A stretch of 64,000 bases of DNA. Source: Prunus persica. Its lineage: Eukaryota > Streptophyta > Magnoliopsida > Rosales > Rosaceae. How positions within the stretch are numbered: position 1 is the first letter of the stretch; each line of letters starts with the position of its first letter. Location: the NCBI RefSeq assembly GCF_000346465.2, contig NC_034016.1:8712611-8776610 (forward strand), read 5' to 3'. Positions 43,725 through 55,354 of the stretch are shown piece after piece. A model generated the notes under the pieces. That model was given only the letters and a program-made list of their open reading frames with translations. It was not told the DNA's origin and searched no databases. A program made the position numbers and the translations under genes.

Positions 43725-44255
43725 AGCAGCGTCCTTCGGGAGACGCAGGGTACGCCAGGAATTTCCTAAGGGAGATATCCAGGTTCCTATCCGTTTCCTA
43801 AGGGAGGCAGGATAGTCACACAGTTGCCCATAAGGAGCGTCCTAAGGGAGACGCAGGGCGACGACTAAAAGCGTCCGTTTGGAGACGCAGCCCGCTAAAA
43901 AAGCGTCCTAAGTGAGACGTAGGGTGCACCAGGAGTTTCTTAAAAGGGGGTCGCCATGCTTCCTGCTGGAAATATCCAGGTTCCTATCCGTTTCCTAAGG
44001 GAGGCAGGATAGTCACACAGTTGCCCATAAGGAGCGTCCTAAGGGAGACGCAGGGTGACGACAAAACGCGTCCGTTTGGAGACGTAGCCCTCTAAAAAAA
44101 GAGTCCTAAGAGAGACGCAGGGTGCGCCAGGAATTTCTTAAAAGGAGGTCTCCATGCTTCCTGCGGGAAATATTCAGGTTCCTATCCGTTTCCTAAGGGA
44201 GGCAGGATAATCATGTAGTTACCCATAAGTAGCGTCCTACGGGAGACTCAGGGCG
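43725..44255. repeat. TatC 3' UTR array 1, about 197-bp unit
   Basis: The segment GGTTCCTATCCGTTTCCTAA recurs at about 43782, 43978 and 44176 (spacing 196-198 bp). Between the copies are shorter GCGTCCTAAGGGAGACGCAG repeats. It is non-coding and lies between pol and the antisense gene. Confidence 0.85.
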
Positions 44256-44265
44256 ATGACCAAGG

Positions 44266-44725
44266 CATCCTACGGAATGTGCTGAATACACCCGGAGTCT
44301 CTCAAGGGGGACCTGGTACTAGCCAACTTCCTAAGGGGAATCATCCTATGGGATGTGCAGAACACACCCGGAGTCTCTCAAGGAGGACCCTAGTGCTTGC
44401 CAACTTCCTAATGGGAATCATCCTATGGGATGTGCAGAACACACCCGGGGTCTCTCAAGGGGGACCCTGGTGCTTGCCAACTTCCTAAGGGGAATCATCC
44501 TACGGGATGTGCAGAACACACCCGGAGTCTCTCAAGGGGGACCCTGGTACTCGCCAACTTCCTAAGGGAAATCATCTTAGAGATGTGCAGAACACACCCG
44601 GAGTCCCTCAGGGGGAACCCTGGTGCTCGCCAACTTCCTAAGGGGAATCATCCTATGGGATATGCAGTGCATGCCCGGAGTCCTTCAAGGGGGACCCTGG
44701 TACTCACAAATCTCTAAAGGAGGAC
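44266..44725. repeat. TatC 3' UTR array 2, 77-bp unit, six copies
   Basis: CATCCTA starts at 44266, 44342, 44419, 44496, 44573 (variant CATCTTA) and 44649, a 76-77-bp period. Each unit carries ACACCCGGAGTCTCTCAAGG. The unit is unrelated by eye to the 97-bp repeat of TatA/TatB at the same position. Confidence 0.9.
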
Positions 44726-44954
44726 ATGCAATCAAAACATAGGCTGGTTACTCAAGCAGTTCACAAGTCAAATATGCAAGTTGAAGTTGGAAAATGTAAC
44801 TGAAATTTCCATAACAAACAGACCAACCGGCCAAGTTTAACAAAAAGAAGATGGTCAAATAAGACCAATTATTCTAAACAAAAAAGAAAACGACAAAAGC
44901 TGAATAGAAACAAAAAAGAGTCTTCGTCTACTTGGAGACGCCAGCAGAAGACCT

Positions 44955-47133
44955 TTAAGCTGCAGCCTCTTCGGCATCCACCTGACTAGCTACGTCTTCA
45001 GCAACTCCATCTGCCTGAATCATGACATTTGCCATCATCTCGTCTACTGCGTCTACCTCTGCTTCATCCTCTCTGATTACCTGCTCTCCAATTCCCTCTT
45101 CCATAGGGGGTGAGTTAGGGCAGAGCATCTCGATGTCTACATCGTCAATCGCATACAAGGAATCAGTCCCATTTGCGCAATGCAGGTAGCCCAACTTGTA
45201 CGCATCTATGGTGGCTTCAGACTTGGATTCTTTAGCAGACTTATGATAGGCATGAAATCTAGCCAGGAGTTTGTCATAGCTAAGGGAGATGTCCGCATTC
45301 TTATGCTCAAGACGAAAGAAGGCATCTTTTGGACTAGCCAAATCAGCAGCGGAAGAGTTGAGCTCGGAATCCTTCTCGGTAAGGGAGCTTTTCAGCCCAG
45401 ATATCATCGCCCTCAAATCAGACGTCTTCTTCTCGTAGCGGGCCTACTCGGCAGAAAGCTGGCTGGCCAATTCAGCATTCTTCTTCTCCAACTCGCTGAG
45501 CTGGACAGAATAGGGGGTAACAGCAGATGAGTTCCGAATAGTCTCAGCAGCAAAAATCAGTCCTTTTTGAATCAGATGGAATGACGCTTCCCTTTGTTTT
45601 TCCAAGGAAAGACACGAGAAAGTGCCAAGATCGCCAGCCTGACGGATGTGATCAACCAACTCAGCACAGGACGACAGATTTGATAGGAAGTTCGTCTTGA
45701 GCAGATCAGATACGCATGCATCCTCTACAGAGCTAGGCTTGTTCACCTTAGGACCAACTGCCGAGTGATAGGAAGCTCATGACTCTCTCATCTTCTTAGC
45801 CTCCGCTAACTTCATCTCCAAATGAGTCAATAATGCTGGATCATGAGCAGACCTCCCGTTTCGATCTCCATCTTTTCACAGATGCAGACGACTTGAACTT
45901 CTAGGAGGAATGTCTGCATCTCTTTGACACTCGACAGAACTAGGTCGGGCACGAGCCATTTCACGAAACATATCATGGTTGTCGAGCGTGTCAACAGGAG
46001 GCTCGGGTAGAACACCTCGAATACCGCGCATACCACCAACCTTCGTGCTATCTGCACCCACGAGATGCTTGACCCTGGCAGATGATGAGGGAGCAGACCC
46101 CACTTGAGTCTTCTCAGCAGAAGGAAGCCTTGGTTTCTTCCTCGATGGAGACCTATCCTTCGCGTGCGTAGAAGTAGCTTCACCTCTTGAAGATTTGGCA
46201 GCAACTTTTCTCTTTGAGAGAGATTCAGCAGAACATTCTTCCTGTCCGCCAAGCAGATCATCAGGGTCAGGACCATTCTGCTTCCACCTTTCGACATCCT
46301 CGGTAGGGGGCAAACTGCCGTCTTCCTCCCGGTACTCACTCAACAGCCAGCGCCACTCGCGAAACCTTAGAGGGATGTTCAAAGCACGACGGACCTTAGC
46401 CATGTCCGGCCCAAGCTCCAATTGCTTGCTGATGTCACTCACTGTAAGCAGAAGACAGAAGTTAGTCAGCCACACTTCAAGAAATTCAAATGAAATGAGC
46501 GCATCAAAAATTGCAAAGAGACATACCATCGCAATAGGTGATGGGAATAAGTGGGCCATCACCGACGTCGCCTTCCCACCGTTCGCTGACCTCCAACACG
46601 TCGTCATGCCAAGCGTGATCCCCTTGACTAAGATTGTTGAACAGCTTGGCCTTGTAGACGAGAACTTGGGCATACTGCTCAAAGTGCCTCACTTCGAAGA
46701 AATAAAAGAACTCTCGCACCGTCAGCTCCAACGTGAAGAAACGACTCAGATTCTCGAAGCACATGATCGCCCGATAAGCATTTGGAGTACACTGGATCGG
46801 AGCACACCCCATGGCGTAGAACACCTCCTTGAAAAGCTTTGACAGTGGGAATTTGAAGCCCAAGGAGAAGTAAAAAGGACGGAAGGTGATGATCCTAGAA
46901 TCAAGATCATTCGCATCCACCAAAGGCTGGTTGTCCTTCCGAGACTTCAATAGCTTGACTCGCACGTCATCTGGAATGGCAGACGCATAAGCAGCCCGCC
47001 ACTTCTGGAACTGAGCATCAGTCGTGACGCGGTGCAAGTTAGCCACGAACTTCTTGCCGTGCACTATGGAGCCCCCCCATAAATACAGAGGGACCTGAGA
47101 GCTTGGAGCTTTGCTACCATCTCCGGAAGACAT
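44955..47133 (-). pseudogene. TatC antisense gene (Transposase_28-like plus coiled coil), nearly intact
   Basis: Opposite strand to gag-pol. Exon 1 is 47133-46527, the intron is 46526-46442 (85 bp, GTATG...TACAG) and exon 2 is 46441-44955. Spliced, it is one frame of 697 codons with only three stops: TGA 45878-45876, TGA 45779-45777, TAG 45446-45444. Exon 1 (202 residues; FRPFYFSLGFKFPLS, RFFTLELTVREFFYFFEVRHF) resembles the putative gypsy-type transposon domain Transposase_28 (PF04195). Exon 2 has FREWRWLLSEYRE, a basic Ser/Lys-rich linker, a coiled coil (about 45500-45280) and an acidic C-terminus. Known in many plant gypsy elements as an extra ORF without assigned function. TatA and TatB carry truncated versions with the intron at the same place. 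Confidence 0.82.
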
Positions 47134-47896
47134 GGGTGATCAACTAGTAGCTGGAAAAAAAAAATTTCTACAAGTTAGAATGCAAAAAAAAAAAAAAAAA
47201 AAAAAAAACGCAGCAGCAGCAGGAAAAAAATTAAAAAGGAGTTTGAGCTGTTTGGATCAGCCCAAGTCAAAAGGAGGCAGCCCAGCAGCGGACGAGGCCC
47301 AACGCACATCCCAGCTAGGCCTGTTCTCCAGCTCCAGCACCCAAGGCCCTCCTGGCTGGCACGAGCCCACGTCTCGCGCAAGGCCTAGCGTGTCTCCAGG
47401 TCGCTGCTCCGAAGCCCAGCGCCTTGGGCTTGGATCTTCCACGCGCTAAGCCCAGCGTCTCCTTGCCTCAGCTGCAGCCCGCATGCTCCAGCACCAGCGC
47501 AAGCCCAAGTGACGTGCTGGCCCAATTTCGGTTCAGCTCCAGTGCAGGGCCTCACGCCACCTTGTTCCAGCTCCTGGCCCAGCGACTCCAGACCTCCAAT
47601 GCGAACCCAAAGTGTGCAGCCTCAAGTCTGCCAGCCACCCAAGTCTCCAGCCATGTTTCAAGGCATAGACATGCACTCCTTTCAGCTCCCTTTCGACTAG
47701 AAGGCATGATCCAAGCTGCCAAAAATCGGAACAAAGACACACAAAAAAATATATATACAACCCAAGTCTAATTACCTTGGGTGCGCGGTGGAGACAAGAA
47801 CTCAAGAACAACGGAAAAATTCTCCAAAGCTTACTATCTCACTAATGAAATCGGAATGGATTTTGGATGTGAAGAATAAATTGGAGGAGCCCTACA

Positions 47897-47902
47897 TTTA
47901 TA
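47897..47902 (-). promoter_or_regulatory. Candidate TATA box for the antisense gene
   Basis: Minus strand reads CCTTATAAATGTAGG about 765 bases before the antisense ATG. It is inside the element, between the purine tract and the gene. TatA and TatB lack this upstream stretch. The region 47134-47896 would then be a long leader; it contains an A-run of about 22 bases on + (around 47187-47208) and GC-rich, proline-codon-like sequence with no recognisable domain. Confidence 0.4.
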
Positions 47903-48097
47903 AGGATAAAAATTCCTTGACATACAAGGAATCGCAAACTCTTTCCAACTTGGGAGTTCATAAAATTGGCAAGTCAAACACCTCCTCTACTCAGGAGCCC
48001 GAGTCCACGAAGGAAACCCAGTTACAGCTGGACAGCCCAACGGATAATTTACATCTCCTACATGCCACCATGCGCCATGCAGAAGCTGGGGGGCATT

Positions 48098-48769
48098 TGT
48101 GGGAACCTAATTAAATCAAACCCTAGGTCAAATAATTCCTACCATTTGGGGATTATTTGACCCAATTGGGAATTAATCAACCTAATTGGGAGTTACTCAA
48201 TTTAATTGGGAATTACCCAATTAAATTGAACGTTACCTAATTAGGTTGAGAATTGATTTGGTTAATTACCACGATCCCCAATTAAATAAGGAGTTGCCTA
48301 ATTGAATTAGGATTTGATTTGATACCTACCACAATTAGGAATTTGATTTACCCTAATTAATCAAATCCCTAATTAATCAAATCAATTCCAAAAAGGGGAG
48401 GAATAATTCCCTTCCATCTACGGAATTATTCCTCTGAAACCCTAGCCTCCGAGACTACTATAAAAGCATAGCCACACACAATGGTTGAGGTACGCCTAAA
48501 TTCTTACTAAAGCTCTGCAAAAATTATTTCTCAAAAACCCTAGCCACCTCCTCTCTTTCTCTCTCTCACACAAGGCTTCAGCCACTACACACGGCTCCGG
48601 CCACCCGGTTTTCCTTGAATTATCCTACCTAACTTAGGCATCGGAGGGCCTTTGGCCAACACCCCCCGGGTGTGGTCTTTTACTCCGATCTGTTTTACAG
48701 GGAGAAAGAAAGGCGGAGAAGACGAAGGAATCTTGAACGAATATTCTCGTGGGGAAATTTGTTCCCTCA
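48098..48769 (+). repeat. TatC 3' LTR
   Basis: 672 bp, preceded by the purine tract GAAGCTGGGGGGCATT (about 48082-48097). It differs from the 5' LTR at 17 positions by eye, mostly transitions. Confidence 0.93.
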
Positions 48770-50251
48770 AATGTCAAAGCTCAAAAACCAAGATTCTCAA
48801 TTCATGAACAAATGTAAAAGAGCGAACACAAATCCAAAACTTTAAGTTCTTCCAGTCTGAAGTCAAAGTCATTTATTACCATTAATAAACTTTTCAATTG
48901 CTTTCTTTGGTGTGAAGTGAACTAACACAATTGAGAAAACAAAAATTCAATCTTAATCACACCATCCTTGCTATCTTAGAAATTTATTTATTTATTTTAT
49001 AAATATTTACATGCTATTTATATTTTTAGTATGTGGACTGTGCAATATGTAGCTCCCTTAAGCTTTCTAATTAACCCATGTAGCGAGTGTTAGGCTAATG
49101 ACTCTCAAACACAAAGGCTTTATGGCATTAGGTGTTGAAACACCCCAATGAGCTTAATAACTCGAGTTAAAATGGCTATAAAGCTAAACAAGTCACACAT
49201 GCTTTTTTTTTTTTTTTTTTTTTTGGGTATTTTTTTTTTAAAAACTTCACGGTTTAACGCGAACACTCACTACTGATTACGCAAGAAGCCCAGTTACTAA
49301 GTGAAAGTCTCTTTTATTCTTTTATTTATATTTATATTTATTTTTCCAAGAAAACAAAGATAAATAAAATCAATCTCAAACTCTTCTCAAGTGTACTAGT
49401 GTGAGTATGAATGTATCAATGCCTAGCTCATAAGTCACTCATTAAGTGGAAATAAATGAAAAAGACTAAAGACTGGATTAGTTATCGTATCGTAGAGTTT
49501 TTTGTTTTTTGTTTTAAATTTTTTTTTAACTTCTCTTTTGGGAGAAAAATTTGGAAACAAATTGCGATAACCAATTCCAGTCCCCCCCAACTTGAATGAA
49601 ACATTGTCCTAAATGTGTTATTTAAAATTAAATCATAACAAATGCAAAAATTTAGAAAGGATAAGACAAAGAAACTTCTTACCTGAAAAACGCTTTTCCA
49701 ATTTCACCTTGAAATTATTCCAATCATGAAGCACAAAAGATATAAAATAAGACTGAATAAATAAAAATCTCAATGGAAACACACAAACGAATAAACAAAA
49801 CCAAAAGGAAACACAAATTGGTTAAAAAAAAAAAAAAATGTGTGGGGGAAAATTTGCTCTTTATTTATTTATTAATTATTATTATTAATTTTTTTTTTTT
49901 TACAAACAGATGCTTGGTTAACCCCGACCTTAATGACAAAACAAAGTTTTTTGGGACGCGAAGTGAATCCAAGAGAGTATAGTAGAAGAGCATCAGCTTT
50001 CTCGTTCCTAGTGAGTCACATGCATACATCCCAAGCAAACACAATTGGGTCTTGGGAAGTTGTGACAACTTTGTTGAAAGTTTGTCCAGAGAAAGTTATG
50101 TTTTAAGATCAAGGGACTTGTGTCAGAAAAGAAACGCGTGATTATGGGGTTTTCTATTAATGATAATTGTCTTAAAAAAAATGAACACGGGATAAAATCA
50201 TAGCCACAAAGAAGAAGAGAGAAAAGAGAAGAAAAAGAAATAAAAAATATA

Positions 50252-50889
50252 ATGGCATCTTCCTTCTCATTTTCTCTAGATTTCAACCTAGCTCTCCCCA
50301 TACAGTCATGGGGGCAAGGAGCTGCACCTGTTTGAATGCCCTACTTTACTTCTTCACTAGGTCCAGTGACAGTTAACGACTCGTTACTCCTTGACAACGA
50401 CATTGCTATTGGAGTTGCGAGGAGTTTGGTGATTCCCAAGGATGTGCCCGTCCTAGGAATGGGGCATGACAAAGTGCGGTATCTATCACAAGTGTGGGGT
50501 ATCGCCTTATTGCGAAATCTCATAAGATGCAAGTACTGAGAGCTTAGTTGGCAGCAGAGAGGAATTTGGTTGATGATTATCAGCGTGACATTAAAAGATT
50601 GAAAAATGATAGGGCAAAGGCAGTAGAGGAGAACCGATGCCAACTTCAAACATTGCAGGAAGAGAATAAAAAATTATCAAAGATAGTTAGTATTTATTCT
50701 AAAGACGTGAAAAAGTAGCTGGAGGCCTTAGAGAACCCAGGAAAGCACAAGCGAGATCACGAGAAGAGTTCAAGAGAGAAAGGTGTGATCTTAGGAAGCT
50801 CAAGTGATGAGCCCCAAGAAGCGATGCGTGAAGACCCAAGAGAGGATATCGAGAGGACCAAACTGAAGTCTTCTGCTGTGGAAAAATGA
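50252..50889 (+). pseudogene. Coiled-coil ORF antisense to the Athila-like fragments
   Basis: Begins MASSFSFSLDFNLALP at 50252, crosses a TGA at 50333-50335 and continues to about 50537. After a +1 shift a strongly heptad-like region follows (LAAERNLVDDYQRDIKRLKN, then LQTLQEENKKLSKIV), broken by two TAGs, with a charged tail ending SSAVEK at 50889. It is on the strand opposite to the flanking integrase, between that integrase and the presumed LTR. That is the same relative place as the antisense gene in the Tat elements. Family not recognised. Confidence 0.5.
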
Positions 50890-51131
50890 AGCTTTGATTT
50901 CTTTGCTTTAGAAGTGGATGGTGTGGTGTTTTTTTTTTTAATTTATCAATAAATAAAAGTTTAAATTTTGGAAACTAACAAATTGCGAGAAATGATTCCA
51001 CTTCCCCCCAACTTCAATGAAACATTGTCCTCAATGTGAGCATGCATAATTCATTAAAGAGAGAGAAATGATTATAACTGAGCAAGAAGAGATCACCTAA
51101 AAAGAAAAACAGAAACTCTTCAAAATATATA

Positions 51132-51600
51132 CTACAGCGTGTCATCTTGCAAAGCAAAATTCTCCAAAAATGGTTCAAGGTGTTGACCATTAACTTTAAA
51201 AACTTTACCATTTTTTGGATCCTTAATCTCTACTGCTCCAAAAGGAAAAACTCTTGTAACCACAAGTGGACCTATCCATCTAGAACGAAGTTTATCATGA
51301 AAAATATGCAATCTCGAATTATATAAGAGAACTTTCTATGATGGTTCAAAGTTCTTACTCAAAATATTTCTATAATGAAAACCCTTCATTTTCTTTTTGT
51401 AAATTCGAGAGTTTTCATAAGCATCATTCCTCAATTCTGCCAACTCATTCAATTGAAGCTTTCTATTTGAACTTGCATCATTTAAACCAAAATTAAACAT
51501 TTTAATTGCCCAATATGCTTTATGTTCAAGTTCAATTTGCAAGTGACAAGCCTTACCGTAGACAAGTCTATATGGTGACATCCCTATGGGAGATTTAAAT
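51132..51600 (-). pseudogene. Athila-like integrase C-terminal fragment
   Basis: Minus strand: [20 protein letters not shown], then [32 protein letters not shown] and, after one [19 protein letters not shown] and ending at the TAG 51134-51132. These are hallmarks of the integrase C-terminal half of Athila-type elements. The catalytic core is missing: the sequence begins abruptly at about 51600 next to the direct repeat. Confidence 0.85.
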
Positions 51601-51867
51601 CAAAGAAACATCTTATCTGAAAAATGCTTTTCCAGGTTCAGCTTGAAATGATTCCAATCATGAAGCACAAAAGATATAATATATGGAATTGCCAAGGGAA
51701 ATAAGAAAATAAAATAAGACTATATAAATAAATAAATAAAAATCTCAATGGAAACACACAAATGAATAAACAAAACCAAAAGGAAACACAAATTGGTTAC
51801 AAAAATAAAAAATAAAAATAAATAAATGTGTGGGGAACACCTCAATGATTATAATAAAAATAAAAAT

Positions 51868-54800
51868 ATCATCAAGGTATTTCTATGCACGAACACCTCA
51901 ATAATTATAATAAAATACTTGCTGATTTAGCAAGCCTTGATGTGGAAATTCCTGACGAGGATAAGGCACTATGTTTGTTAAATTCATTGCCTGATGATTA
52001 TGATCATTTGACAACTACTTTGTTGTATGAAAAATCCGAGGTGAAATTTGATGAGGTGTCTGCGGCATTGGTGAATCATGAGTGTCCCAAGGAGGAACAG
52101 AAGACTCAAAATTCACAAATCGAGGCACTCGTTGCAAGAGGTCAAACAGAGGAAAGAAAATCAGTGGGGAAATCTAGTTCAAAGTCGCGAGGGAAGTTTC
52201 CTGCTAAAGATGAATGTGTCTTTTGTCGCCAAAAGGGGCACTGAAAGAAAGACTGTCCCAAATTGAAGAACAAACAGAAGGCGAAAGCGGGTTCTAAAGC
52301 AAATGTTGCAAAACCTGGAGATGATGATTTCGAGTTTGCTTTGGCTAGTTTATCTACTGATGGTCACTCTAAGAAGTGATTTTGGATTATGGTTGCACCT
52401 ATCATATGTGTTCCATTCGGGAAAGGTTTTATAGCTTCGAGGAGCTGGATGGTGGACTTGTTTTGATGGGCAATAATAAAGCTTGCAAAACACAAGGAAT
52501 AGGCAAAATCTGCTTGAAGATGCATGATGGAACAATCAGAGAACTGAGTGATGTTCGGTATGTACCGAATATGAAGAAGAATCTTATCTCATTGGGCATA
52601 TTGGAATCCAAGGGTCTTAAGATCACCATGAAGGGTGGAGTTCTTAAAGCTGTGTATGAGGCACTGGTGGTGATGAAAGGTACAAGACGAAATAACTTGT
52701 ATTTCTTGCAGGGGAGTACATTTATTGGTGGAGCAATTGTCATCGAAGCTGCTGACTCAGATAGTACAGACACTACAAGGTTATGGCATTTGCATCTTGG
52801 ACATGCTGGTGAAAAAGTGTTACAAGGATTGGTGAAGCAAGGTTTATTGAAAGGTGTGAAGGCATGCAAATTGGAATTCGGTGAACACTGTGTGCTGGGT
52901 AAGCAAACTAGAGTGAAATTTGGCACTACTATTCACCACACTAAAGGCATTCTAGATTATGTCCATACAGATGTTTGGGGACCTTCGAAGAATGCATCTT
53001 GGGGAGATAGTCATTATTTTGCCTTCTTTGTTGATGACTTCTCTAGAAGAATATGGGTGTACACCATGAAGCGTAAAGATGAAGTCTCAAAGATATTCCT
53101 GAAGTGGAAAAAGATGATTGAAACGCAAAGAGGTCGAAAGATCGAGACTCTCAAATCAGACAATGGTGGCGAATATAAGTCTGATCCTTTCTTGAAAGTT
53201 TGTCAAGATGGGGGTATTGTGAGGCACTTCACGGTTAGGGAGACACCGCCACAGAATGGGGAACGCATAAACCATACTTTGCTTGCGAAAGTCCGGTGTA
53301 TGTTTTCTAATGCTTGTTTAGACAAAGTGTTTTGGCTAAGGTGATTACTTATGCAAGCCATCTTATTAATCGGTTACCCACTACTGCGAACGAGGGCAAA
53401 ACGCCTATGGAGGTATGGTCTGGTAAACCTAGTACTGATTACAAGTATTTACATATATTTGGTTGTCCTGCTTACTATCATGTCAGGGAAAGCAAGTTGG
53501 ATCCAAGAGCAAAGAGAGCTCTATTTATGGGTTTTTGCACTGGCGTGAAGGGATACTGACTCTGGTGTCCAGATGAGAAGAAATTTGTTGTAAGCAGAGA
53601 TGTGACTTTTGATGAGGCTGTTATGGTTAATCAGAATAAGCATGAAGGTGAAACTGAAGCAACCAAGACTATGAGTAGTTCAAAGCTGGTGGAGTTATTA
53701 AAGACTCTAGTTGTTCCAGTGAGGTTTGATGTTACAGACACTAGTCCTACAGTTGATTCTGATAATGAAGATGAGGATGATGAAGAGGAGGCACCTACCC
53801 AAGAGCCTCCACAGCAACAAAATTCTATTGCAACCAGAAGACAGAGAAGGGAAATTCGGAAGCCTACTTGGTTTACTGATATTGTGACATATGCACTTCC
53901 CGTTATTGAAGATGATATTCCATCTGCCTAAAAAGAAGCTGTCATAAGTTCATAAAACGTAGAGTGGAAGAAATCTATAGATGAGGAGATGAAATCTCTT
54001 CATTAAAATGAGGCTTGGAAGCTGATTCAGTTTCCGAAGAGGAAGAAAGCAATTGGTTGCAAATGGGTTTATGCCAAGAAGATAGAATCTTTGGGAAAAG
54101 GAAATGTAAGATTCAAAGCCAGATTGGTAGATAAAGGCTATGCTCAGAAGGAAGGCATTGACTATAGTGCGGTATTTTCTCCTGTAATAAAACATTTTTT
54201 TATTTGTATTTTGTTGGCTTTGGTTGTGCAGTTTGACCTCGAACTTGATGTCAAGATGGCATTCTTACACGGTGATTTGGAGGAAGAAATTTATATGTCT
54301 CAGCCGGAAGGTTTTAAGGTTGCTGGCAAGGAAAATTGGGTTTGTAAATTGCAAAAATCATTGTATGGCTTGAAGCAGTCTCCAAGCCAATGCTACAACC
54401 GATTTGATAGGTCTATGATCGGGGAGAAGAACACAAGAAGTCATTATGACCACTGTGTATACTTTCGCAAGCTACAAGATGGAACCTCCATTTATCTGCT
54501 TTTATATGTTGATGATATACTTATAGCATGTAAAAGCAAAGTGGAGATTGAAAGGTTGAAGACTCAACTGAGTAATGACTTTGAGATGAAGGACTTGGGA
54601 AAAGCTTGGAAGATACTGGGCATGGAAATTGAAAGAGATAGAGTGAAGGGCAACATTAGTATGTGTCAGAAGCGGTATTTGAATAAGGTACTACCACGTT
54701 TCGGGATGAATGAAAATTCAAAACCAGTTAGTACACCTCTTGCCTTTCATTTCAAACTTAGTGCTTTTGTGCCTCCTAATACTAATGAAGAGAGTCATTA

Positions 54801-55276
54801 CATGGCTCAAATTCCATATGCAAGTGATGTTGGTAGTTTGATGTATGCTATGGTGTGTACTAGGCTTGATATTTCATAAGTTGTTAGTATTATCAGTAGA
54901 TGTATACATAATCTATGAAAAGGGTACTATTGCTTTGTTAACTACTGAGGCAGAATACGTGGCGGTAACAGAAGCTATAAAGGAAGCCATCTGGCTTCAA
55001 GGGTTGCTTGATGACTCAGGGGTCCAACATGACCATGTGGATGTTCATTGCGATAGTTAGAGTGCTATTTATTTAACAAAGAATCAAGTTCATCATGCAC
55101 GAACAAAATACATTGACGTAAGGTTCCATTTTGTTTGTGAGATTATTGACGAGGGAGATATTCTTTTTGAGAAGATTGGGATCGCCAACAATCCTGCAGA
55201 TATGTTGACGAAGCTAGTTTCGTTGCTCAAGTTTAAGCATTGCTTAGCCTTGATTGGAATTTGTAAAAATTTTTGA
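51868..55276 (+). pseudogene. Ty1/Copia gag-pol remnant
   Basis: Starts inside gag (GISMHEHLNNYNKILADL). The CCHC knuckle (CVFCRQKGH) has its Trp codon changed to TGA at 52242. A one-base loss follows at about 52377, before protease, whose active site reads DYGCTYHM where DSG is expected. Then come GAG-pre-integrase (LWHLHLGHAG), integrase (HTDVWG and SDNGGE acids present), a break near 53340, a TGA at 53557, and RT with YVDD at 54505-54516. RNase H has an internal deletion near 54915 and ends at NPADMLTK (about 55193). It is non-functional throughout. The left edge (about 51840-51890) carries a 25-bp direct repeat GAACACCTCAATxATTATAA. Confidence 0.88.
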
Positions 55277-55354
55277 TTGCCTCGTGGGGGATTAGGACAC
55301 GACCATTGGAGTATTATCACAAAAGGTTGGTACATTTTGAGCCAAGGTGGAGAT

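Larger units (their letters stand above)
37123..48769 (+). mobile_element. TatC: Tat-lineage Ty3/Gypsy retrotransposon, recently inactivated
   Basis: 11,647 bp between perfect AATGT duplications (37118-37122, 48770-48774). Both LTRs are 672 bp and I count 17 substitutions and no indels between them. Order on +: 5' LTR, primer-binding site, gag-protease, pol, two tandem-repeat arrays, antisense gene (on -), an upstream region of that gene with its own TATA box, purine tract, 3' LTR. Inactivation is by scattered point changes and one 2-base loss, not by large deletions. It belongs to a different subfamily from TatA/TatB: different array units and a complete antisense gene. Confidence 0.95.
36230..49579 (-). 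mobile_element. LTR of the old Athila-like element, interrupted by TatC
   Basis: On the minus strand the LTR starts TGGAATTGG (49579), right after a PPT-like GTTGGGGGGGAC, and ends GTGGTACA (36230), right before the primer-binding site. Its own sequence is 36230-37122 plus 48775-49579, about 1.7 kb; TatC fills the gap with a perfect 5-bp duplication. The LTR has a 3' end of one internal region (PPT) on one side and a 5' start of another (PBS, gag) on the other. It therefore joins two partial elements. The + strand frames at 36393-36810 inside it have no known domain. Confidence 0.65.
49655..51840 (-). mobile_element. Rearranged Athila-like 3' fragments
   Basis: A direct repeat of about 200 bp (49659-49855 and 51597-51838; shared ATTCCAATCATGAAGCACAA) brackets an integrase C-terminus, a PPT-like site with the first bases of an LTR (51013-50930), and an antisense coiled-coil frame. 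A second PPT/LTR start lies at 49600-49579. Together these look like the 3' ends of two related minus-strand Athila-like elements joined by duplication. No boundaries with TSDs could be found. Confidence 0.6.

Noticed and set aside
47111..47771. Plus-strand frames of 112-115 codons beyond a long A-run
   Set aside because: They lie in the leader of the TatC antisense gene, are Pro/Ser/Gln low-complexity, and no related frame exists in TatA or TatB.
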